Below the pieces are notes generated by a model. The model had not been told where the DNA came from. It did not search any database and worked only from the letters and a program-made list of their open reading frames with translations. A stretch of DNA of 64,000 nt from Nonomuraea sediminis. Lineage in GTDB: Bacteria > Actinomycetota > Actinomycetes > Streptosporangiales > Streptosporangiaceae. The translations under genes and the position numbers were made by a program. This document shows positions 24,993 to 35,275 of this stretch, in pieces. Location of the stretch: assembly GCF_018531495.1 (NCBI RefSeq), contig NZ_JAHDTI010000014.1, positions 1-64,000 of the forward strand, read 5' to 3'. Positions within the stretch are counted from its first letter, which is position 1. Every line of letters begins with the position of its first letter.

Positions 24993-26219
24993 ATGACGTA
25001 TCCGATTCGTCCGATCAGCGAGGCCGAGTGGCACGCGTACACCAACGTGCTGTCCGAGGGCTTCGGCTGGCAGCCTCCTCCCCAGCAGTTGGAGCGGTGG
25101 CGCAAGGCCACCGAGTTCGACCGCACCCTGGCCGTCTTCGACGGCGACCTGATCGTGGCCACCACGGGCATCCACAGCTTCACGATGACGATCCCCGGCG
25201 GCACCCTCCCCGTCGCGGGCGTCACGTCTGTCGCGGTCCTGGCCTCACACCGCCGCCGCGGGCTGCTCACCTCGATCATGCTCCGCCAGCTCGCCGACAT
25301 CCGCGAGCGCGGCGAGGCCGTCGCGGCCCTGTACGCCTCCGAGGCCGCCATCTACGGCCGCTTCGGGTACGGCGAGGCCGCCAACGAGCTGCGGGTCCGC
25401 ATCCCCAAACTGGCCTCGGCCTTCGTACGGCACGCCCCGTCGGACCCGTCGATCCGCCTGCGCGTGGTCAAGCCCGCCGAGGTGCGCGCAGACCTGGAGC
25501 GCCTGTTCGAGACCGTGTCGGGCGAGCGTCCAGGCCTCTACGCCAGGAACGGCGACTTCTGGGACGGCGTGCTGGCCGACGAGGAGTTCGACCAGCAGGG
25601 CAACGGTCCGCTGCGCTGCGTCCTGGCCGAGGACTCAGGCGGCGTCCGCGGCTACGCGCTCTTCCGCATCAAGTCCACCTGGGGCGACAACGGCGCCCCC
25701 GACGGCGAGCTCAGGCTGCACGAGCTGTACGCCACCGACCCCGCCGCCCGCGCCGCCCTGTGGCGCAGCGTCCTGGACAGGGACCTGGTGACCACCACCG
25801 TCGCCGCCATGCCGGTCGACGACCCGATCACGCAGTGGGTGGCCGACTCCCGCCAGCTCAACGCCCGCTGGGGCGACGAGCTCTACATCCGCCTGGTCGA
25901 GGTGGACCGCGCGCTGGCGTCGCGGGCCTACTCCGCGCCGGTGAACGTGGTGATCGAGGTAGAGGACCAGGTCTGCCCGTGGAACGCGCGCCGGTGGCGG
26001 CTGACCGCCGACACCTCGGGCGCCGAGTGCAAGCCGGTCGAGGAGGAGCCCGACCTGACGGTGCCGGTCACTGCGCTCGGCGGGGCCTACCTGGGCGGCG
26101 GCTCGCTGGGCGGGCAACTGGCGGCGGGGCTGCTGCGCGAGCACACGCAGGGAACGGTCCAGTCGCTTGCCACGGCCATGTCCTGGACGCCGAAGCCGTG
26201 GGCGGGGCTGGTGTTCTGA
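24993..26219 (+). CDS. Eis-like GNAT N-acetyltransferase
   Basis: Acetyl-CoA-dependent N-acetyltransferase of 408 residues in the Eis family. The N-terminal GNAT domain carries the acetyl-CoA loop VAVLASHRRRGLLTSIM (about 77-93), then AALYASEAAIYGRFGYG. The second GNAT-like domain and a C-terminal SCP2-like domain complete the Eis layout. The chain ends in Phe (KPWAGLVF), the C-terminal carboxylate that serves as general base in Eis. Substrates may be lysine side chains or amines including aminoglycosides; the actual one is not predictable. Confidence 0.88.
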   Translation: MTYPIRPISEAEWHAYTNVLSEGFGWQPPPQQLERWRKATEFDRTLAVFDGDLIVATTGIHSFTMTIPGGTLPVAGVTSVAVLASHRRRGLLTSIMLRQLADIRERGEAVAALYASEAAIYGRFGYGEAANELRVRIPKLASAFVRHAPSDPSIRLRVVKPAEVRADLERLFETVSGERPGLYARNGDFWDGVLADEEFDQQGNGPLRCVLAEDSGGVRGYALFRIKSTWGDNGAPDGELRLHELYATDPAARAALWRSVLDRDLVTTTVAAMPVDDPITQWVADSRQLNARWGDELYIRLVEVDRALASRAYSAPVNVVIEVEDQVCPWNARRWRLTADTSGAECKPVEEEPDLTVPVTALGGAYLGGGSLGGQLAAGLLREHTQGTVQSLATAMSWTPKPWAGLVF

Positions 26220-26234
26220 CGTACTGTCGAAGGC

Positions 26235-26381
26235 ATGGCGCTGCAGAGTTTGCAGATCACCGCGATCATCGCGATGCGGGCGCGGGACGTGTCGCGGCCG
26301 TCGAAGGAGCAGCAGGAGGCTGCCGACCGGCGGCCGCTGCGTGACGAGACGCCGCGGCGCGAGGCCAAGCGCCGCTCCTGA
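26235..26381 (+). CDS. small hypothetical protein
   Basis: Possible 48-residue protein beginning MALQSLQITAIIAMRARD and ending REAKRRS, highly charged after the first 15 residues. GAAGG lies just before the ATG and it begins 15 bp after the Eis-like gene, which suggests cotranscription. I know no family; a chance frame cannot be excluded in GC-rich DNA. Confidence 0.4.
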   Translation: MALQSLQITAIIAMRARDVSRPSKEQQEAADRRPLRDETPRREAKRRS

Positions 26382-26467
26382 GGCCTCGCGCTCGGCTTCA
26401 GTCGTCCCCGCGGACTGCACTAGGCTGTCCCGCGCACTCCGACAGGCGGGATAGATAGGGAAATTTC

Positions 26468-27127
26468 GTGACGAGCGGGCAGGCGACCGAGGAGCCGGTC
26501 GAGTCGGGGTACTCCCCCGAGCGGATGATCTTCTTCTCCGACGCGGTGTTCGCCATCGCGATGACGTTGCTGGCGATCGAGATCGAGCGGCCTGAGGAGA
26601 AGGACCTGGTGAGCTCTGCCGCCCTGGCCGAGTTCCTCCAGCACCACATCAGCTCGCTGATCGCCTTCGTGCTCGGCTTCTTCCTGCTGTGGGGGGTACA
26701 GCGGCGGCACCACGTGCTGATGGACCGGGCACGGCGGTTGACCCATCGGATGTCGGGGTGGAACGCCGCCATCCTCGTCCTGGCGGCCTTCCTGCCGTTC
26801 CCCACGGCGATGATCGGGAAAGGGCTCGACAACTCGCTGGCCGTGGGGATCTTCGCGGTTACGTACGCGGTGCTGCTCGGGTGCGAGGCGATGCTCAAGC
26901 ACACGGCGGTGCGGGAGGGCGTCGTGTCGAACCCGGCGGCGGTGCGGCTCGGGGTGGTCGTTTCGGTGGTGCTCGCCGCGTTCTTCCTGCTCACGGCGCT
27001 CGTGGTGCAGTTCGCCGAGATCGTGCCCGCTCTGAGGTATGCCGCGCCGTACGGGTGGATCACCATTCCCCTGGTCATCGACCTCACCCATCGCGTCTGG
27101 CGCCGCCGCCATCCGGACGCCCGCTGA
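26468..27127 (+). CDS. TMEM175-like (DUF1211) potassium channel family protein
   Basis: Membrane protein of 219 residues with about six helices. The family signature RxxxFSD appears in ERMIFFSDAVFAIAMTLLAIE at the first helix. Bacterial TMEM175 relatives form tetrameric potassium-permeable channels lacking the classic selectivity filter. A start at 26468 is taken, just after AGGGAAATTTC. It is convergent with rpiB, and the gap between them carries the GGCGGCGTGCCGTAC motif that recurs at other gene ends. Confidence 0.85.
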   Translation: MTSGQATEEPVESGYSPERMIFFSDAVFAIAMTLLAIEIERPEEKDLVSSAALAEFLQHHISSLIAFVLGFFLLWGVQRRHHVLMDRARRLTHRMSGWNAAILVLAAFLPFPTAMIGKGLDNSLAVGIFAVTYAVLLGCEAMLKHTAVREGVVSNPAAVRLGVVVSVVLAAFFLLTALVVQFAEIVPALRYAAPYGWITIPLVIDLTHRVWRRRHPDAR

Positions 27128-27157
27128 GACGTGCCCGGGAGGCGGCGTGCCGTACCG

Positions 27158-27631
27158 CTAGGCGTCGGGGAGGGAAGGCAGCTGGCCGATGGTCTCGTAG
27201 GTGGCCAGCTGGGCGATGCGCCGGCTGTGGCGTTCCGCGCCGGAGAAGGGCGTGGCCAGGAAGACCTCGACGAAGCGGGTGGCTTCCTCCTGGGTGTGCA
27301 TACGCGCCCCGACGCTGACCACGTTGGCGTTGTTGTGCTCGCGTGACAGCTGAGCGGTCTCCTCGCTCCAGGCCAGCGCCGCGCGGATGCCGCGCACCTT
27401 GTTGGCCGCGATCTGCTCGCCGTTGCCCGAGCCGCCGATGACGATGCCCAGGCTGCCGGGATCGTCGGCGACACCCTCGGCGGTGCGCAGGCAGAAGCCC
27501 GGGTAGTCGTCCTCGGGGTCGTAGACCTGAGGACCGCAGTCGGTCACGTCGTGGCCGTGATCCTTCAGCCAGGAGACGAGGTGGTTCTTGAGCTCGAAGC
27601 CGGCATGGTCGGAGCCGATGTAGACACGCAC
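27158..27631 (-). CDS. rpiB: ribose-5-phosphate isomerase B
   Basis: Enzyme of 157 residues interconverting ribulose-5-phosphate and ribose-5-phosphate in the pentose phosphate pathway. Typical segments are VYIGSDHAGFELKNHL at the start, GGSGNGEQIAANKVRGIRA and HNNANVVSVGARMH. The GTG at 27631 gives the standard N-terminus; an upstream in-frame start would add 25 unrelated residues. It is divergent from def, about 90 bp apart. Confidence 0.93.
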   Translation of the reverse strand: MRVYIGSDHAGFELKNHLVSWLKDHGHDVTDCGPQVYDPEDDYPGFCLRTAEGVADDPGSLGIVIGGSGNGEQIAANKVRGIRAALAWSEETAQLSREHNNANVVSVGARMHTQEEATRFVEVFLATPFSGAERHSRRIAQLATYETIGQLPSLPDA

Positions 27632-27724
27632 GCGCCCAGTCTTCCACAGTCGCGGCGGCCCCTGATTGACCACCACGCTAGGGTAAGTGGCGTCAACGGT
27701 AATCACCTCTTACCAGGAGCGTTC

Positions 27725-28210
27725 ATGCGCGACATCCGGACTCTGGGCGACCCGGTCCTGCGCACCCCGGCCGACCCCGTGGAGACCTTCGACAAGGAAC
27801 TGCGGCGCCTGATCGACGAGATGTTCCAGGCGATGTACTCGGTCAACGGGGTCGGGCTCGCGGGCCCGCAGATCGGGGTGTCGAGGCGGGTGTTCGTCTA
27901 CGACATCAGCGGGCGCAAGGGCCACGTGATCAACCCGGTGCTGACGGTCGACGACGCCGAGGAGGTGCTGGACGAGGAGGGCTGCCTGTCGGTCCCCGAC
28001 AAGGGCACCGGCCTGCCGATCTACGCCCCGGTGGCCAGGGCCGCCGGCGTCACGGTCGAGGGCGTGGACCGGCTGCGGCGCCCGGTGCGGATCAAGGCCA
28101 GGGGCTCGCTCGCGCGCTGCTTCCAGCACGAGACCGAACATCTGGACGGCAGGCTGTACGTCGACCGGCTGCCCAAGAGCGAGGCCCGCAAGATCGCGCT
28201 GCGCGCATAG
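27725..28210 (+). CDS. def: peptide deformylase
   Basis: Metalloenzyme of 161 residues that removes the formyl group from nascent N-termini. All three motifs are present: GVGLAGPQIG (about 42-51), EEGCLSVP (about 85-92, metal Cys) and QHETEHLDG (about 136, metal His pair and catalytic Glu). CAGGAG precedes ATG 27725. A longer frame starting at 27551 would overlap rpiB and is not supported. It is followed 10 bp later by the SDR gene. Confidence 0.95.
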   Translation: MRDIRTLGDPVLRTPADPVETFDKELRRLIDEMFQAMYSVNGVGLAGPQIGVSRRVFVYDISGRKGHVINPVLTVDDAEEVLDEEGCLSVPDKGTGLPIYAPVARAAGVTVEGVDRLRRPVRIKARGSLARCFQHETEHLDGRLYVDRLPKSEARKIALRA

Positions 28211-28220
28211 GTTGGTCCCC

Positions 28221-28949
28221 ATGGGGACTCTTGACGGAAAAGGCGCACTGGTAACGGGAGGCTCCCGGGGCATCGGCCGGGCCATCGTCGAGCGGCTGGC
28301 GGCCGACGGGGCCACGGTGATGTTCAGCTTCCGCAGCGACGAGCGGGCCGCCGAGGAGGTGGCCACGGGCACGGGCGCGCTGGCCGTACGGGGAGATCAG
28401 GGCAGCGCGGAGGACCTGCGGAGACTGTTCGCCGAGGCGGAGAAGCGGCTGCCGAGCATCGACGTCCTGGTCAACAACGCCGCCGAGGGCGGGCTGGCGG
28501 CGCTGGCCGACATCACCGAGGAGTCGTTCGAGCGGGTGATGGCGGTCAACGTGCGCGCGACGCTGCTGGCCATCCAGTGGGCGGGCCGGGTGATGCGCGA
28601 CGGCGGCAGGATCGTCAACCTGTCCACCGTCAACACGATGGTGCCCGCGCCCGGCACGATGCTCTACGCGGGCAGCAAGGGCGCGATCGAGCAGTTCACC
28701 AAGGTGGCGGCGCGCGAGCTCGGCGGCCGGGGGATCACCGTGAACACGGTCTCCCCCGGCGCCACCGACACCGACCTGCTGCGCTCCAGCAACCCGCCCG
28801 AGGCGCTGGAGCGCTCCGCCGCCTTCACCGCGCTCGGCCGCCTGGGCAGGCCCGACGACGTGGCGGCCGTGGTCGCCTTCCTCGCCGGGCCCGACGGCCG
28901 CTGGATGACCGGCCAGAACCTGCTGGCCAGCGGCGGCATGCTGGTCTAG
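28221..28949 (+). CDS. SDR family oxidoreductase
   Basis: Short-chain dehydrogenase/reductase of 242 residues. The NAD(P)-binding motif is TGGSRGIG (about 12-19), with NNAA near 83. The catalytic Ser lies in NLSTVN, and Tyr/Lys in YAGSK (about 153-157). The motif ASGG at the C-terminus is typical of FabG-like classical SDRs. Substrate unknown. It starts 10 bp after def and converges with pepN, the stop codons being separated by one base. Confidence 0.9.
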   Translation: MGTLDGKGALVTGGSRGIGRAIVERLAADGATVMFSFRSDERAAEEVATGTGALAVRGDQGSAEDLRRLFAEAEKRLPSIDVLVNNAAEGGLAALADITEESFERVMAVNVRATLLAIQWAGRVMRDGGRIVNLSTVNTMVPAPGTMLYAGSKGAIEQFTKVAARELGGRGITVNTVSPGATDTDLLRSSNPPEALERSAAFTALGRLGRPDDVAAVVAFLAGPDGRWMTGQNLLASGGMLV

Positions 28950-28950
28950 C

Positions 28951-31470
28951 TCAGGAGGCCGCGTCCTTCGCCCGGTTGCGCAGGGCGCGGCTGACGCCGT
29001 CGGCGCCCTCCAGGATCAGCCTGCGCAGCGCCTGCGGGTGGTCGCCCTCGGCCAGGAAGCGCTCGGCCGCGTCCACGGTCTCCTGCTCGATGAGCAGCGC
29101 GGGGAACGCGCCGACCGCGAAGGTCTGCGCCGAGTCGAACGTCCACTCCTTGTAGATCCGCCCGGCCTCCGCGAAGTACTTCTCGCGGTAGGGCACGAGC
29201 AGCTCGGGGTGGTTCGGGTCCTGGAGCCCGGCGATCGTCACGCGGGTGATGTGGTTGGCCAGCGTGCCGCCGACGACCGAGTCCCAGGCCGCGGCCTTGC
29301 CCTCGGGCGTCGGGATGGCCGCGCGGCACTGCGCCGCCGACCGCTCGCCGGTGGCGGTGGCATCGCGCTCCAGCTCGGCGTCGATGTCGGCCGCGCCCAG
29401 CTTCCCGCCGGACACCAGCGCGCCGACCAGCGTCCAGCGCAGGTCCGCGTCCACGGACAGACCCTCGGGTACGGCGGTACCGTCCAGGATCCCCTGCAGC
29501 ACGGCCAGGTCCTCGTCGGTGACGGCCACGGGAGCGAAGGCCTGCACGTAGGCCAACTGCTGGTCCGAGCCCGGCTCCGCCGTGGCGAGCAGCGACCTGA
29601 GCTCGGTGGCGAGCAGGCGCAGGCCCTCGGGCCGCCAGGCCGGGTCGGCGTACTGCTGCACGGCCATGCGCGCCTGGCGCAGCACGGTCTGCAGGACCGT
29701 GATGTCCTTGAGCGTGGCCACGCCGGAGACGACGAGCTTGACGTAGTCGCGGGTGGACATCTCGCCGTCGCGGGTCATGTCCCAGGCGGCCGACCAGCTC
29801 AGCGCGCGGGGCAGCGACTCGGTGAAGGCGGTGATGCCGCCCTCGACCAGCGTGCGCAGCGAGCGCTCGTCCAGGCGGACCTTGGCGTAGGTCAGGTCGT
29901 CGTCGTTGATCAGCACCAGGTCGGGCTGCTCCACGCCGACCAGCCCGGCCACGGTGGTGCGGGCGCCGACGACGTCCAGCTCGACGCGCTCGGTGCGCTG
30001 CAGCTTGCCGTCCTTCATGGAGTACAGGCCGATGGCGACGCGGTGCGAGCGCAGCGTCGGGTGGTCGGCGGGGGCCTCCTGCAGCACCTCGAAGGTCTCG
30101 AAGCGGCCGTCCTTGACGGTGAAGCTGGGGCGCAGCGTGTTGACCCAGGAGGTCTCCAGCCACTCCTTCGACCAGGACGACAGGTCGCGGCCGCTGGTGC
30201 GCTCGAGCGCGCTCAGCAGGTCGGCGAGCGTGGTGTTGCCCCAGGCGTGCTCACCGAAGTAGTCGCGGACGCCGGCCAGGAAGTTGTCCAGGCCCACGTA
30301 GGCGACCAGCTGCTTGAGCACCGAGGCGCCCTTGGCGTAGGTGATGCCGTCGAAGTTGACCTCGACCGCCTGCATGTCGGGGATGTCCGCGGCGATCGGG
30401 TGGGTGGAGGGCAGCTGGTCCTGGCGGTAGGCCCAGGCCTTCTCCACGTTGGCGAACGTGGTCCAGGCGCCGCCGCCCCAGCGGGTGGCCTCGGCCTGGC
30501 ACAGCACGGACATGTAGGTGGCGAACGACTCGTTCAGCCACAGGTCGTCCCACCAGCGCATGGTGACCAGGTCACCGAACCACATGTGCGCCATCTCGTG
30601 CAGGATCGTCTCGGCGCGGCGCTCGACCACGGCGTCGGTCACCCGCGAGCGGAAGACGTAGTCCTCCAGGAACGTCACGCAACCGGCGTTCTCCATCGCG
30701 CCGGCGTTGAACTCCGGCACGAACAGCTGGTCGTACTTGCCGAAGGGGTAGCGGACGCCGAAGACCCGGTGGAAGAAGTCGAAGCCCTGACGGGTGACCT
30801 CGAGGATGTTGTCGGCGTCGAGGTGCTGGGCCAGGCTGGCGCGGCAGTAGATGCCCAGCGGGATCCCGTCGTGCTCGGAGGTCACCTTGTGGTACGGCCC
30901 GGCCACCAGCGCCGTGATGTAGGTGGAGATCACCGGCGTCGGCGGGAAGACCCACAGGCCGTCGTCGGAGCTGTCGGCCGCCGCGTTGGAGATCACCTCC
31001 CAGTCGGCGGGCGCCTTGACCGTCAGCTGGAAGGCGGCCTTGAGGTCGGGCTGGTCGAAGCAGGCGTACATGCGGTGCGCGTCGGCCGTCTCGAACTGGC
31101 TGTGCAGGTAGACCTTCTGGTCGACCGGGTCGACGAAGCGGTGCAGGCCCTCACCGGTGCGCATGAACTGGCAGTCGGCCTCGACGCGCAGCTCGTTGCT
31201 CTCGGCGAGCCCGTCCAGCGGGAAGCGGCCCTTGTCGGCGTCGTAGGCGGACACGTCCAGGTCCGTGCCGTTGAGCGTGACCTTCCTGACGACCGCGCCG
31301 TGCAGGTCGACGAACGTCGACGCGCCGGGACGCTCGGCGCTGAACCGAGCCGTGGTGATGCTTTCGAAGCGGTCCTCCCCTTGAGTCAGATCGAGCTCGA
31401 CCGCGTACGAGTCGACCTTCAGCAGCCGGGCTCGGTCTCGCGCCTCATCCCGGGTCAGGTTGCCTGCCAA
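28951..31470 (-). CDS. pepN: aminopeptidase N
   Basis: M1 family zinc aminopeptidase of 839 residues that trims N-terminal residues from peptides in the cytoplasm. The substrate-binding GAMEN motif (about 254) is followed by HEMAHMWFGD (zinc His pair and catalytic Glu, about 290) and NESFATYM (third ligand Glu, about 313). The long C-terminal helical domain (ERAP1-like) is complete. The start is TTG 31470, supported by GAGGAGCG upstream. It is divergent from the Rv2466c-like gene (about 90 bp). Confidence 0.95.
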   Translation of the reverse strand: MAGNLTRDEARDRARLLKVDSYAVELDLTQGEDRFESITTARFSAERPGASTFVDLHGAVVRKVTLNGTDLDVSAYDADKGRFPLDGLAESNELRVEADCQFMRTGEGLHRFVDPVDQKVYLHSQFETADAHRMYACFDQPDLKAAFQLTVKAPADWEVISNAAADSSDDGLWVFPPTPVISTYITALVAGPYHKVTSEHDGIPLGIYCRASLAQHLDADNILEVTRQGFDFFHRVFGVRYPFGKYDQLFVPEFNAGAMENAGCVTFLEDYVFRSRVTDAVVERRAETILHEMAHMWFGDLVTMRWWDDLWLNESFATYMSVLCQAEATRWGGGAWTTFANVEKAWAYRQDQLPSTHPIAADIPDMQAVEVNFDGITYAKGASVLKQLVAYVGLDNFLAGVRDYFGEHAWGNTTLADLLSALERTSGRDLSSWSKEWLETSWVNTLRPSFTVKDGRFETFEVLQEAPADHPTLRSHRVAIGLYSMKDGKLQRTERVELDVVGARTTVAGLVGVEQPDLVLINDDDLTYAKVRLDERSLRTLVEGGITAFTESLPRALSWSAAWDMTRDGEMSTRDYVKLVVSGVATLKDITVLQTVLRQARMAVQQYADPAWRPEGLRLLATELRSLLATAEPGSDQQLAYVQAFAPVAVTDEDLAVLQGILDGTAVPEGLSVDADLRWTLVGALVSGGKLGAADIDAELERDATATGERSAAQCRAAIPTPEGKAAAWDSVVGGTLANHITRVTIAGLQDPNHPELLVPYREKYFAEAGRIYKEWTFDSAQTFAVGAFPALLIEQETVDAAERFLAEGDHPQALRRLILEGADGVSRALRNRAKDAAS

Positions 31471-31560
31471 GTTCCGCTCCTCTACACCACTTCGTTGGGG
31501 TTTGCCTGAATCATCCCATGACGGGAATAGGCCACATCCACTCTCAGGTTATGGCCCTGC

Positions 31561-32181
31561 GTGACTGAGAAGACTCCGGTGGACCTGTGGTTCGATCCTT
31601 TCTGTCCATTCGCATGGGTTACGTCTCGATGGCTTATCGAAGTCGAGAAGGTTAGGCCCATCGACATCCGCTGGCACATCATGAGCCTCAACGTCCTCAA
31701 CGAGGACAAGGACGTGCCGGAGGCCTATCGCGAGCAGATCGCCAGGGCGATCGAGCCCGTCAGGGTCGTGGCGGCGGCCCGTGCCAAGCACGGCGACCAG
31801 GCGGTCGGCCCGCTCTACACCGAGCTGGGCACGCGCCTGCACAACGAGCGCCAGATCAAGCGCCTGGGCAAGCTGCGCGAGACCGTCGAGGAGGCGCTGG
31901 AGGCGGCCGGGCTCGAGCGTGAGCTGGCCGACGCGATGGACTCCGAGGAGTTCGACGAGGCGGTCCGCGAGTCGCACCACGAGGGCATCGGCCTGGTCGG
32001 CCAGGAGGTCGGCACGCCGGTCATCCGCATCGGCGACAACGCGTTCTTCGGTCCGGTGATCACCAAGATCTACCGGGGCGAGGAGGCGGGCCGGCTGTGG
32101 GACGGCGTGGTCGCGGTCACCTCGTTCGACGAGTTCTTCGAGCTCAAGCGGTCGCGCACGAAGATGCCTGCCTTTGGGTAA
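31561..32181 (+). CDS. Rv2466c-like mycothiol-dependent DsbA-fold oxidoreductase
   Basis: Thioredoxin-fold protein of 206 residues. The whole chain resembles mycobacterial Rv2466c (mycothiol-dependent nitroreductase): DLWFDPFCPFAWVTSRWL, HIMSLNVLNED, SHHEGIGLVGQEVGTPVI, FFGPVITKI, RGEEAGRLWD and FFELKRSRT. The active site is Cys15-Pro-Phe-Ala18 instead of the CPWC I recall for Rv2466c, so the resolving Cys is gone. A monothiol mechanism using mycothiol would be expected (inference). The GTG start at 31561 lies opposite pepN. Confidence 0.82.
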   Translation: MTEKTPVDLWFDPFCPFAWVTSRWLIEVEKVRPIDIRWHIMSLNVLNEDKDVPEAYREQIARAIEPVRVVAAARAKHGDQAVGPLYTELGTRLHNERQIKRLGKLRETVEEALEAAGLERELADAMDSEEFDEAVRESHHEGIGLVGQEVGTPVIRIGDNAFFGPVITKIYRGEEAGRLWDGVVAVTSFDEFFELKRSRTKMPAFG

Positions 32182-32190
32182 GCACCCTGC

Positions 32191-33528
32191 GTGGGGCGAT
32201 TCGGGGGGATCGGCGCCTACCTGTCGCTGAAGCCGCGGGGCGAACGGCTGCGGGACACGATCTGGTTCGTGCCGCTGCTGATGATGGTGTGCGCCTATCT
32301 GGCCGCGGTGACGCTGGAGCACGTGCAGGCCTGGATGGAGGGCAGCGCCACCGTCCAGGGCCTGCTGCGCGACACGTTTCCCGACTGGGCGCTGCCGACC
32401 GACCCCCAGGTGGTGGCCGACACCAAGGACGGGATCAAGAGCAGCCTGTCCACGCTCACCGGGGCGCTGATCAGCACGATCACCCTGCTCATCTCGGTCA
32501 CCCTGGTGGCCGTGCAACTGGCCACCTCCCAGATGGGGCCGCGGCTGATCGGCGACTTCCTGCGCAACCGCGTCGTGCAGGTCACCATCGGCCTGTTCCT
32601 CGGCACGTGGATCTTCGGCAACCGCACCACCAGCTCGATGAGCCGCGATGTCCAACTGCCCTACCTCGGCCAAGTCAGCACCCAGCTGCTCACCGGAGCC
32701 TGCCTGATCATGCTGGTGCTGTTCGTCCAGGCCGTGGTCAGCGAGGTCCGCATCCCCGTGGTGCTGCCGCGGCTGGTGCGCGAGGTCGACCAGCTGCTGC
32801 CGCGCGACTTCGAGGGCGGCCGGATGGAGGCGCCGGCCGGGCCGGGCACGCGGGTGCCCGCCGCCCGCACCGGCTATCTCGACTCGATCCACACCGAGGC
32901 GCTGGTGCGCTGGGCCAGGCGGCACGGGACGGTCGTGGTGCTGGCCCACGCGCCCGGCGAGTTCGTCATCCAGGGGACGCCCATCCTGACGATGGACACG
33001 CGGATCGAGCTGAGCGGGCGCGACCTGCGGCGGCTCGACCGATGGATCACGCTGTGCCCGCTGCCGCGCACCGGCTCGACCGTGCGGGGACCCGTCTTCC
33101 GGATCGTGGAGATCGCCCTGCGCGCGCTCTCGCCCGCGCTCAACGACACCAACACCGGGCTGGCCTGCGTGGAGTGGCTCGGGGAGGCCTTCAGGCGGCT
33201 GATCCCGATCCCCGAGGCGCCCGAGGGGCACACCGACAAGCAGGGCGCGCTGCGCGTGATCACCTGGCGCACCGACATCGCGGCGCTGGCCGAGCAGGCC
33301 TTCGGCATGATCAGGGTCTCGGCGAAGGACAACCCCGTGGTCCTCGTCAGGATCCTCCGAGTTTTCCGAGATCTGGGACATCTCCCGCTAACCGGGGCTC
33401 TTCGCCGTACCCTGCTGGAGGAAGGTGACCGAGTGCTGGCCACCGCGCGTGACCATGTGCGGCCGGCCGGCGATGTGCATGCGGTGGAGAAGGCGCACCG
33501 CGTGATGCGTCGTGCCCTCGCTTTGTGA
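32191..33528 (+). CDS. DUF2254 family membrane protein
   Basis: Predicted membrane protein of 445 residues. Four N-terminal helices (about 25-45, 85-115, 125-145 and 160-180; LISTITLLISVTLVAVQLAT is one) precede a large soluble C-terminal region with RGPVFRIVEIALRALSPALNDTNTG, a conserved block of the DUF2254 family. The function is unknown. It starts with GTG 9 bp after the Rv2466c-like gene, so the two are likely cotranscribed. Confidence 0.82.
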   Translation: MGRFGGIGAYLSLKPRGERLRDTIWFVPLLMMVCAYLAAVTLEHVQAWMEGSATVQGLLRDTFPDWALPTDPQVVADTKDGIKSSLSTLTGALISTITLLISVTLVAVQLATSQMGPRLIGDFLRNRVVQVTIGLFLGTWIFGNRTTSSMSRDVQLPYLGQVSTQLLTGACLIMLVLFVQAVVSEVRIPVVLPRLVREVDQLLPRDFEGGRMEAPAGPGTRVPAARTGYLDSIHTEALVRWARRHGTVVVLAHAPGEFVIQGTPILTMDTRIELSGRDLRRLDRWITLCPLPRTGSTVRGPVFRIVEIALRALSPALNDTNTGLACVEWLGEAFRRLIPIPEAPEGHTDKQGALRVITWRTDIAALAEQAFGMIRVSAKDNPVVLVRILRVFRDLGHLPLTGALRRTLLEEGDRVLATARDHVRPAGDVHAVEKAHRVMRRALAL

Positions 33529-33553
33529 TGGCAGGCGCGCGAGGATGGGGGCT

Positions 33554-34957
<1,404 letters not shown>

Positions 34958-35208
34958 CCGGACACGACAACCCCGTAGGCCGGGCCCGCTGATGGGCATC
35001 CGGCCTATCGGCATGCCCGCCCACGGGCGACGCCCTTCATGACGCCGTACGGCGGGGCGACGGGCCCGAGGGATCCGGGTCACGCATCGCCGTGACGGTG
35101 AGTCACCGTCACCGACTCGCCGGAAGCGCCGGTCACAGGTCCCGCGCCGGAGTGCGGCGGGCGGTCGGTGGCGGTGGCATGCCGTAACAGATCGAGAAAC
35201 GCACGGGG
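34958..35208. repeat. intergenic block with terminator, 21-bp palindrome and interspersed repeat copy
   Basis: The block holds three elements. (1) Arms AGGCCGG (34977-34983) and CCGGCCT (35000-35006), a terminator for the aldehyde dehydrogenase. (2) A perfect palindrome with 10-bp arms GTGACGGTGA/TCACCGTCAC at 35092-35112. (3) On the minus strand, a repeat of roughly 110 bp (about 35075-35187) closely resembling 59308-59415, with a 27-bp exact match (35105-35131 against 59365-59391). No gene is supported. Confidence 0.7.
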
Positions 35209-35262
35209 TTGACACAGGCATGTCCTGGCTTCATATTTTCATCACTAACTTTATTCCTAAAG
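35209..35262 (+). promoter_or_regulatory. promoter and candidate ROK operator
   Basis: -35 TTGACA (35209-35214), a 17-bp spacer and -10 CATATT (35232-35237). The AT-rich palindrome CTTTATTCCTAAAG (35249-35262), within ACTTTATTCCTAAAGAAAGT, lies at the expected transcript start. AT-rich TTAGGAAA-type palindromes are typical ROK/XylR-like operators in actinomycetes, so the downstream ROK gene probably represses its own operon through this site. Confidence 0.6.
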
Positions 35263-35275
35263 AAAGTCCCTTCGC

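Noticed and set aside
23798..26344. 848-codon plus-strand frame spanning the SpoIIE and Eis-like genes
   Set aside because: It runs antisense to one gene and out of frame in another; both real genes have intact domains and starts.
27551..27724. N-terminal extension of peptide deformylase to 27551
   Set aside because: It would overlap rpiB and add 58 residues unlike any deformylase. The ATG at 27725 has a good ribosome-binding site and the standard N-terminus.
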